Shown: in pieces, positions 51,290 through 64,000 of the stretch
How the letters are laid out: every line of letters starts with the position of its first letter
Numbering within the stretch: the stretch's first letter is position 1
DNA from: Luscinia megarhynchos
Lineage: Eukaryota; Chordata; Aves; Passeriformes; Turdidae
Length of the DNA: 64,000 nt
Assembly (NCBI GenBank): GCA_034336665.1
Contig: JAPFBE010000002.1
Span: 4,820,146 to 4,884,145 of the forward strand
Reading direction: 5' to 3'
Notes under the pieces: model-generated
Database searches by the model: none
The model's input: only the letters and a program-made list of their open reading frames with translations
Told to the model about the DNA's origin: nothing
Position numbers and translations under genes: made by a program

Positions 51290-54200
51290 GAGAAGGGGAT
51301 GCAGTTGGGCTGTCTGAAAGCAGGCCCAAGGGTGGTAAGCCTGAGCTAGGAGTGAAGTCAGTAGCCCAGCTGAGGTGCATGTATACCAATACACACAGCA
51401 CAGGTAATAAACAAAGAGCTGGAAGCCACGGTGCAACAGCAGAGCTATGATGTAGTCGCTATCACGGAAACGTGGTGAGATGACTCACATAGCTGGAGCA
51501 CTGCAATGGATGGCTACAAGCTCTTCAGAAGAGATAGGAAAGGGAGAAGAGGTGGAGGGGTAGCCCTTTATATTAGGGAGGTGTTTGATGCCATGGATGT
51601 TGAAACTAATGATGATGAAGTTGAATGCCTATGGGTAAGAAAGGCCAACAAGGCTGACATCCTACTGGGACTTTGTTATCCTCCACCCAATCAGGAAGAA
51701 GTGGACAACTTATTCTATGAGGAGCTGGAGATCGTTTCAGGATCACCAGCCCTTGTTCTTGTAGGTGACAAGACAAGACATCTGCTGGGAACTTATTACA
51801 GCAGAAAAAAGGCAGTCCAGGAATTTTTTAGATTGTGTGGAGGATAACTTTTGTCGCAGCTGGCAAGTGAGCCCACCAGGAGAGAGACTATGTTAGGCCT
51901 GTTGTTTGCAAATAGAGATGGGCTGGTGGGAGATGTGGTGGCTGGAGGCTGCTTAGGGGCACAAGTGATCATGAAATTATAGAATTCTCAATATTTGGTG
52001 AAATCAGGAGAAAGATCAATAAGACTTTTACATAGGATTTCTGGAGGGCAGACTTTGGCTTATTTAGGAGACTTATTCAGAGTTCCTTGGGAAGCAGCCC
52101 TGAAAAACAAAGGAGTTCAGGAAAGACAGGTGTGCTTCAAAACAGAGTTCAAAACAGAGATCTTGAGGGCACAGGAACAGACTGTCCCTGTGTGCCAAAA
52201 AATGTGTCAATGAGGCAAACGTCCAGCCTGGATAGACAATGAGGTTTAGAAGGAACTTATGAATAAAGTATCATCTTTGGAAGGAGGGTCAGATCTCTCA
52301 GGAAGCATTTAAGGGGGCAGCTAGGGCATGTAGAAAAAAAAATTAGGGAGGCCAAAGCTCAGTTATAACTTAATTTGGCAACTTTTGTAAAGGATAACAA
52401 AAAATGTTTTTACAAATGTATTAATGGTAAAAGGAAGGGTAAGACCAATCTATGTTCTCTGTCGGATGAGGGGGGGAATTTAGTAACTGTGGATGAGGAG
52501 AAGGCAGAAGTGCTTAAAGCCTTCTTTGCCTCTTTATTGGGAAGATTGCTTATCCTCAGGACAACTGTCCTCCTGGGTTGGTAGATATGTCAGGGAGCAG
52601 AATGGCTCCCCTGTTATCCAGGAGGAGGCAGTCAGTGAACTGCTGAGCTGATTACATCTTCATAAATCTATGGGACCAGATGAGACCCATCCCAGGGTGA
52701 TGAGGGAGCTGGCAGATGAGCTTGCAAAGCCACTCTCCATCATTTACCAGCAGTCCTGGCTACCTGGTGAGGTTCCAGGAAGCTGGCCAATGGAAGCTGG
52801 CCAATCTGACACCCATTCACAAAAAGGGTGGGAAGGAGGATCCTGGAATTTATAGGCCACTCAGCCTGACCTCAGTACCAGGTAAGGTAATGGAACAGTT
52901 TACACTGAGTATCATCAGGCAGTACTTACAGGATGACCAGACCCAGCCAGCTTGGGTTTGAGAGGGGTAGGTCGTGTTTGACCAACCTGGTCTCTGTTTA
53001 TGACCAGGTGACCCACCTGGTGGATGCAGGAAGGGCTGTGGATGTCGTGGAGCTGGACTTCAGCGAGGCCTTTGGCACTGTCTCCCACAGCATACGCCTG
53101 GAAAAGCTGGCAGTCCATGGCTTGGACAGGAGCACTCTTGGCTGGGTTAAGAACTGGCTGGATGGCCAGGCCCAGAGAGTGGTGGTGAACAGTGCTGCAT
53201 CCAGCTGAGGACCAGTCACCAGTGGTGTCCCTCAGGGGTCTGTGCTGGGTCCAGCTCTGTTCAATATTTTTATTGATGAAATGGATGAGGTTAGTTGTGG
53301 GGTACCTGGTGAAAGCCAGGGAAAAAGCAGCTTGGATTTTCTCAGGCTGCTCAAAGGAAAACATAAGAGAAAGAATTAATAATAAAGATTAAGTACCTGC
53401 AGGGTGCACGAGAGACGTGAAAAGGGGTGTTACCTTCCTGAAATCAAGTCTATCCTCAGTTCTGTGATCTAGTCTATAAAAGTGTGCTTGCTTTAATAAA
53501 GGCTTTTGCTTCTTTTCCACCTTGGAAGGAAGTCATGCTGCTGTATTTTTTCACTGCATCCTAGACCGGTCGCAACAGGTATTGAGTCCTTCATTAGTAA
53601 ATTTGCAGACAACACTAAGCTGGGAGTGTGTGTCGATCTGTTGGAAGTTGGTTTCTGCAGAGAGACCTGGAATGGTTGGATGGATGGGCAGAGTCCATCA
53701 TCAATAGGATGAAGTTTAATAAGTCCAAGTGCCGAGTCTTGCATTTTGTCCACAATAACCCCCTGCAATGTTATAGGCTGGGGACAGTGTGGCTGGTCAG
53801 TGCCCAGGCAGAAAGGGACCTGGGGGTATTGGTTGACAGCCCGCTGAACGTGAGCCAGCAGTGTGCCCTGGTGGCCAAGAAGGCCAGTGGCATCCTGGCC
53901 TGTATCAGGAACAGTGTGACCAGCAGGAGCAGGGAGGTCGTTCTTCCCCTGTACTCAGCACTGGTGAGGCCACACCTTGAGTACTGTGTCCAGTTCTGGG
54001 CCCCTCAGAAGGATGTTGAGATGCTTGAGTGTGTCCAGAGGAGGCAACAAGGCTGGTGAGGGGCTTGGAACACAAACCCTGTGAGGAATAGCTGAGGGAG
54101 CTCATGTTTAGCCTGGAGAAAAGGAGACTCAGGGGTGACCTTGTCACCCTCTACAACTACCTGAAAGGTGGTTCTAGTCAGGTGGGAGTTGGTCTCTTTC

Positions 54201-54466
54201 ACAAGGCAGCAACTGACAGAACAAGAGGACACAGTCTCAAGCTGCACTGAGGGAAATAGAAGTTGGATATTAGGAAAAAGTTTTTTACGGAAAGAGTGAT
54301 AAAGTACTGGAATTGTCCCCCTGGGGAGGTGGTGGAGTCGCCACCCCTGGATGTGTTTAAAAGGAGATTGGGTGTGACACTTGGTGCCATGATTTAGTTG
54401 AGGTGTTAGGGCATGGGTGGACTCAATGATCATGAAGATCTCTTCCAACCCAGTGATTCTGTGATA
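51290..54466 (+). mobile_element. Nearly complete CR1 LINE (ORF2 endonuclease and reverse transcriptase, degraded), split by an LTR
   Basis: About 2.9 kb of CR1 excluding the insert. The endonuclease region is readable at 51506-51847 (GYKLFRRDRKGRRGGGVALY). The linker is at 52375-52560 (VKDNKKCFYKCINGKRKGK). The reverse transcriptase is at 52670-53280 (LTSVPGKVMEQF, VELDFSEAFGTVSHS, then [19 protein letters not shown]). After the LTR the RT resumes at about 53578 with KFADNTKLG, where the catalytic FADD is changed to [14 protein letters not shown] and the conserved [14 protein letters not shown] follow. The 3' tail ends gtgattctgtgatag. Several frameshifts and stops break ORF2, so it cannot make active protein. 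ORF1 is missing or truncated at the 5' end. Confidence 0.92.
53296..53577 (+). mobile_element. Putative solo LTR of an endogenous retrovirus inserted in the CR1
   Basis: A 282-bp segment with TG...CA ends (tgtggggtacc... to ...gtcgcaaca) interrupts an otherwise continuous CR1 reverse-transcriptase region. It has a TATAAAA at 53475-53481 and an AATAAA at 53495-53500, about 20 bp apart, then a T-rich stretch: the U3-R-U5 arrangement of an LTR on the plus strand. No internal retroviral sequence or second LTR is present. A clean target-site duplication is not visible (flanks ggttagt and ggtattg), so the exact ends are uncertain. The family is not recognised. Confidence 0.65.
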
Positions 54467-55541
54467 GGGTTGGAGCGCATTTGCATTTTTTTGGCAGCAA
54501 ATAGCTCCTAGGGTGGCTGAACCACAATACCAGAGAGCACTGTGTGTATACTGAAATCCCAAACAAAAACTGAAAACAGACTTAAACCCCTAATGCAGTG
54601 GTGCTGCTGTGTGTCTAAAAGCAAAGTGAAAATCCAGGCAGGTGCTGCAAGTGCACCTCTGACGGGCACCAGTGGAGAGTGCAGGCAGAGCTGCCTCCTC
54701 TCTGTCCAGGACTCCAGCTGAAGACACCGTGGCTGTGCGCGGTTTTCCAAGCACACAGTGACCACCCAGACTACTGAACAGCTGCAGAGAGACAGCTTTG
54801 ACCCCTGCCACACACAGATTTCCAGTCATTACATTTCAGTTCGGTTTTTCATTCAAGTGTACGCTGAAAGGGGAAAAAATACGCTTTCCACATCCCTTTA
54901 AGATAATTTTCTATCTTGTATACTGACAATAGCAAAGAAAACTCAGCCTTCATCTGGGGAAAAAAAATGCAAATACGACATGGCAATCACTGTTTTGCTC
55001 AAACCTACGACTATCACCAATTATCTCAAACAGCAGCATTGTGGAGAGATCCACACACAGGAAATAACCAAATAACTGCATCTTCCCTTGCAAATAACCA
55101 GTTTTTAATCAATATCACTTTTAAACACTTTTTTCCCCTCCAAAAGAGCAGCAGCCAAAATCAGAAAGCAAATTTCCCTGGGCCACTTAACCAACTTTAC
55201 TGTACATCCATGAATTTAAAAGATGTTATTTACAAAACCAGCATAGAACATTAGCATACAAATTATTCAGAGTACAGTATGCAGATAGCCAAATCCAAGG
55301 CACATCCTGATTTCTCTCTGTTGACTGCTGTGATGTATCACTGAGTAGCATTTCCCATGCATGCTAGAAAAACAACACCTGACTGTAAAATCATATGGCA
55401 CAACACAAAATTCAAGCTTCCCAAAAGGCTTCTCAAAAGTTCAGAGAAGTTCTGTTCACACTGAGGGAATGAGAAAAACATTCTTGAAAATCATGAATTC
55501 TCTTCCTGCAGCAACATTTTGCTACCATTAATTCTACAGCA
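54467..55541. other. MRPL32 3' flank and intergenic sequence
   Basis: Lies between the CR1 3' end and the MRPL32 stop codon. Part is the MRPL32 3' UTR on the minus strand. No AATAAA is found on the minus strand here; a variant ATTAAA (plus 55104-55109) about 430 bp past the stop is the best candidate. A POU octamer ATTTGCAT lies at 54479-54486. No gene or further repeat is recognised. Confidence 0.5.
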
Positions 55542-57389
55542 TCAATTTTGAACAAACCAAGATGGACGCTTCCTGGCTGTTTCAATGATCCGCTTGCCTT
55601 CGTCTTTTTCTGTGGGTTTTTCTCCTTCATAAAGGACAACAGTCTCTACAGTTGGAGTATTAAATGGTCCTCCTTCCTTCTTGTATATTTCCATCCGTAT
55701 CAGTCGAGTTTCTTCTTTGACCTTTGCGTAACAATAGCCACAAAGGACATGTTTCTGCTTCAAGTTTCCACATTCAGGACAAACGTCTATGTTCCTCTGA
55801 AATGACAGTGGAAAACACAGAATTTTGTAATTTGAACAGCAACAAAAAAGAAACAGGGAACTACTACAAATAAAAATGTTAAATTAGAGAAACTAATCTA
55901 CCATTTCAAAATGTATTCTACACAACTTTTCTGTAATGTGCTGCTGTGTCAAATGCTTACTACTAAAAATAGCCTATAAATTCAGCACCTAAGTCATTAT
56001 GCCTAATTATGTTTGGAAATCCTAAGGACTCAATTAGATGCACAGAAAATGTAGGCTTTTTCCACTTACACTATCTGTTCAGCTGAAATTCACATTTTGT
56101 TGGCTTGCACCTCAAGTGTCACTGTCTATTTAACCTCAGACTACTGTCACACATGATGAAGGTACCTGTTACAAGGGATTTTTAAAGATTACAGTATCTT
56201 TTAAGCTTATTAATTTATAAACAAAGTCCAGAGAGCTTTTACGGTGGGTACCTCCCTCTGCAACGACTCCCCAAAGCCAGGGCTTTGCCGCCTACCTTTA
56301 TCTCTATGAGCTTGTTGGGATTCCTCCGGCGGCAGCGGTTCACCTCGATGGTGCGCCTCTGCTTGGGAGCCGCCATCCACAGCACGCTCTCCAGCAAGCC
56401 CGGCGCCCTCGGCATCATGCACCCCTTGCGGAACAAGGGCGGGGCCTTGCACAGCTAGTGCTGGCCCTGCAGGAGAAAGGCAAAGAGGGCGGTGATTGTC
56501 CCGCTCTATCTGCACTGGTGCAGCCCTCCCTTGAATATGGTGTGCAGTGTTGGGCACCACAACATAAGAAGCTCTTATACAGCATTCAAAGGAGGGCCAC
56601 CAGGATGGTGAAGGGCCTGGAGGAGAAGCCATACAAGAAGCAGCTGAGGTTATTTCATCTATTCAGCCTGGAGAAGATTTAGAGGAGACCTCATCACAGT
56701 CTACCACTTCCTCATGAGAGGAAGCAGAGGAGCAGGCACCGATCTTTTCTCTGTGGCGACAGGACTCGAGAAAATGACACGAAACTGAGTCAAGGGAGAT
56801 TTAGGTCAGACATTAAGAAAAAGTTCTTCCCCCAGAGGGTGGCTGGACACAGGAAAAGGCTCCTCAGGTCACAGCTCCAAGCCTGACAGAGTTCAGGAAT
56901 CGTCTGGACAACGCTCATGGTGTGACTCCTGGGACTTACTGACCCTTGTGTGCCCCTTCCAGCTCACCATAATCTGTGATTCTGTGAGAAAGAAATTCCT
57001 TACAGCCAAGCCCCATCTCCGTGCGCCCAAGTAAGCACATGGATGCCGCCGTCACCCCGAACAAGGCCGGCGCGGCGCCGCCGCCCCGCTCCCTCACGGA
57101 CCCCTAGCGCCCTCCGCCCTTCAGAAGCAAAACGAGTCCCTCAGCCCTCTCACAGAATTGATGGCGTTGGAAGGCACCTCTAATATCATCAAACCCTTCC
57201 CAAGGCAGATGACACAGGAACGCGTCCAGTTCCTTCATCTGGGTGGAGAAGAGGCCGCGACCTACCCCAGGCCGGGCTCTGGCCCCCGAAGACACCCGGC
57301 CAGAGGCCGCACTCCAGCCGCCCCCAGCAGCGCTGGAGCAGAGCGCGAAGCCGCGGCAGCGGAGAGCGGACGAGCACCAGCACCGCCAT
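55542..57389 (-). CDS. MRPL32: Mitochondrial ribosomal protein L32 (three exons; one-base frame disruption in exon 2)
   Basis: Component bL32m of the large mitoribosomal subunit. Exon 1 (57389-57266) begins [20 protein letters not shown], an Arg-rich presequence suited to mitochondrial import, and ends in AWG at a GTAGGT donor in phase 1. Exon 2 (56466-56296) opens with PALAVQGP and ends with [20 protein letters not shown] and LIEIK at a GTAGGC donor. Exon 3 (55796-55542) carries the zinc ribbon CPEC (about residues 104-107) and CGYC (117-120) and ends [13 protein letters not shown]. Exon 1 phase plus a 171-nt exon 2 leaves one surplus base, so the first and second halves of exon 2 are in different frames; without it the protein would be about 182 residues, close to the human 188. 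In yeast and mouse the precursor is matured by the m-AAA protease. Intron 1 (799 nt) is mostly CR1; intron 2 is 499 nt. It is probably a functional gene with a sequence error or polymorphism rather than a pseudogene, since all other signals are intact. Confidence 0.9.
56487..56988 (+). mobile_element. CR1 LINE 3' fragment inside MRPL32 intron 1
   Basis: Begins with the CR1 segment corresponding to the end of the ORF2 reverse-transcriptase region (cggtgattgtcccgctctat..., then ccttgaatatggtgtgcagt) and ends with tctgtgattctgtgag, the CR1 3' motif. It is sense on the plus strand, hence antisense to MRPL32. Its 5' truncation point is about 20 bp from the exon 2 splice acceptor (AG at 56468-56467). 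Heavily 5'-truncated, as usual for CR1. Confidence 0.85.
57150..57250 (-). mobile_element. CR1 LINE 3' end, antisense, next to the MRPL32 exon 1 donor
   Basis: The plus strand reads cacagaattgatggcgttgg, then aaggcacctctaatatcatc and gacacaggaacgcgtccag, which is the reverse complement of a diverged CR1 3' tail. It ends about 15 bp from the exon 1 donor (57265-57264). It is more diverged than the 56487-56988 copy, so probably older; in MRPL32 orientation it lies in sense. Confidence 0.7.
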
Positions 57390-57737
57390 AACCCCACACG
57401 GCCCCGCCGAGCCCTCGGGGGAGGGGCCCCTGTTCCTGAGCTTCTGGGAAACCGAGTGCCCTCAGCCTGCCACGACATTGCAGGGAGACAGGACCAGGAC
57501 TCCACGTCCCAGCACTGCTCTCGCTACCAGGAGGGCGGGGCGGTGGGAGGCGGATGGAGGACTCAAACTCCCAGTATGCCTCACGGCGCGGCTCCCCGCC
57601 AACCATCTCCCGGCACGCTCAGGAGCCGGTCGCCACCCGCCAATCAGCGCGCTCGCAGTACCTTCGCGCTGGGAGCGGGAGCGCCATCCGCGCCTGCGCC
57701 GAGGAGGCGGCGCGGGGAGCGCAGGGCTGGTGCCAAA
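57267..57737. promoter_or_regulatory. Bidirectional MRPL32/PSMA2 promoter region, with MRPL32 exon 1 at its left edge
   Basis: The two start codons (57389 minus, 57738 plus) are 348 bp apart, with no TATA box visible and dense CpG between them. Elements seen on the plus strand: a ZNF143/THAP11-like site at 57561-57585 (core TCCCAGTATGCC), a weaker second match at 57499-57514, a CCAAT box at 57640-57644, an NRF1-like CGCGCCTGCGCC at 57689-57700, and a YY1-like CAAAATGGCGG overlapping the PSMA2 start. MRPL32 also starts ATGGCGG. This set is typical of TATA-less housekeeping and nuclear-encoded mitochondrial gene promoters. Transcription start sites are not determined. Confidence 0.75.
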
Positions 57738-62966
<5,229 letters not shown>

Positions 62967-63240
62967 TAGAAACCGAGCTAGACTGTGTGTTTCACACAAA
63001 GGTCTTTTTAATTTTGGCTACTTAAATGTTTTTCTTTGCAGTTTTTGCATACTTATTTCTACATGGTTTGTCTGAGAGATTTTTTAAACATCATGGGTGC
63101 AAATACAACGGTCCTTGATAATTGTAATACATGGAATCTTGTTAAAGATAATTCTTTCCCTTGATACACAAAATACTGTACAAAATGTAAAGTTATAGTG
63201 ACAGCTTGAAAAAGGCTAAAGAATAAAATCAAAGGCCATT
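62967..63240 (+). other. PSMA2: PSMA2 3' UTR with first polyadenylation signal
   Basis: A canonical AATAAA at 63222-63227 is followed within about 20 bp by a G/T-rich stretch (gttttgggggaaggtgtctg), the usual downstream element. This predicts a 3' UTR of about 270 nt. A second AATAAA at 63696-63701 could serve a longer transcript but lacks an obvious GU-rich element. Confidence 0.7.
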
Positions 63241-64000
63241 GTTTTGGGGGAAGGTGTCTGTGTGTCTTTTCAATCCCAGATAGTTTATCTACATAAAGCT
63301 TAGGTTTCAGTATCCTTATTTTTGAGGAAACAGTTTTTCACATACAGCGAACTTATGTTCAGCCTTCTTTTAAAAAATTTAAATGTTGAGTGACAGGATA
63401 ATTTTTTCACTTTGGAATATTGTTTAAATGTTAATTAACCTCCAGAAATAGTTTTATGTGGTGCAAAAGATCATGTACTTTCACAAATGGGCAGGAAAGT
63501 CTTCCATTTCAGGTGTGTACTGTGATCTAATTGAGCTTCTCTGCTTTTGACAATCCTAGCCTTTGTGTCACAAGAACTTGTTTTACTTGAGTTATTTTCT
63601 TGGCCCTAGAAATTGCACCTTTTCAATCTTGAAGTATTGCTAGGAAAAGTAGAGGTAGTAACTCTTACTAAAAACTAAATGCATTTATCACCATCAATAA
63701 AAATCAATGGGATTTACAGAACAGAATGAGAGTATGTAATGTAATTACTTTATCCCTTGAATTGTGCTAAAGCATTTTCCAACTTGCAAGATAATTTTAA
63801 AGATGTAATGAAAGGAGCATTTCATTTGTGCACCATAACTTTTACAGATATCATTGTGTGGATGTGTCAATACATTTGTTACATGTGTAGAGTTGTTCAA
63901 GTCATGAAAGCATACATTTACTACAAAAGAAACAGGATAAATATACATTTGCCATTTACGTCACTGCTTTCAGATTTTCTATTTTTTAAAGCAATCTGAT
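63241..64000. other. AT-rich sequence downstream of PSMA2
   Basis: There is no coding exon, RNA gene or recognisable repeat. It contains the second AATAAA at 63696-63701. In the human genome C7orf25 lies next downstream of PSMA2; no sign of it reaches this window. Confidence 0.6.

Noticed and set aside
52915..53364. 149-codon minus-strand ORF
   Set aside because: Complement of the CR1 reverse-transcriptase region.
53296..53577. The CR1 insert as a processed mRNA copy
   Set aside because: There is no poly(A) tail or coding content, and TATA and AATAAA lie about 20 bp apart inside TG...CA ends, which fits an LTR better.
54005..54562. 185-codon minus-strand ORF
   Set aside because: Antisense of the CR1 3' region, running past its tail; the sense strand explains the sequence.

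Overview
The window is vertebrate nuclear DNA, almost certainly from a bird. The evidence is multi-exon genes with GT-AG introns, a CpG-island promoter, an AT-rich intergenic background, and interspersed repeats that are nearly all CR1 LINEs ending in the ATTCTGTGA-type 3' motif. There is no bacterial gene, operon, CRISPR array or rRNA. The species cannot be fixed from the sequence; CR1 is also abundant in crocodiles and turtles, so bird is an inference.

Layout: positions 1 to about 54,500 are a gene-poor stretch with no exon I can support. It holds CR1 copies at about 2775-3200 (-), 9441-10240 (+), 36225-36650 (-), a head-to-head pair at 41931-42117, a rearranged copy at 49496-50240 (-), and one nearly complete copy at about 51290-54466 (+). 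The last is split by what looks like a 282-bp solo LTR (53296-53577). A few microsatellites, short tandem repeats, a G-quadruplex motif and candidate CTCF and RFX sites are scattered through it. One unexplained 202-codon ORF lies at 18160-18768.

The right-hand 9 kb carries two housekeeping genes, head to head. MRPL32 (mitochondrial ribosomal protein bL32m) is on the minus strand in three exons (57266-57389, 56296-56466, 55542-55796). PSMA2 (20S proteasome subunit alpha 2) is on the plus strand in eight exons (57738 to 62966), encoding an intact 234-residue protein. The start codons are 348 bp apart inside a CpG island with a CCAAT box, an NRF1-like site, a strong ZNF143/THAP11-like site and a YY1-like ATGGCGG at both starts. 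This looks like one bidirectional promoter. In the human genome PSMA2 and MRPL32 are also divergent neighbours, with HECW1 beyond MRPL32 and C7orf25/GLI3 beyond PSMA2. The left-hand desert is therefore probably the MRPL32-HECW1 interval (inference).

The points most worth a second look are at MRPL32. Exon 2 carries one surplus base, so the two well-conserved halves of the exon are in different frames. Intron 1 consists largely of two CR1 fragments, one ending within about 20 bp of the exon 2 acceptor and the other within about 20 bp of the exon 1 donor. I found no convincing new molecular system in the window.
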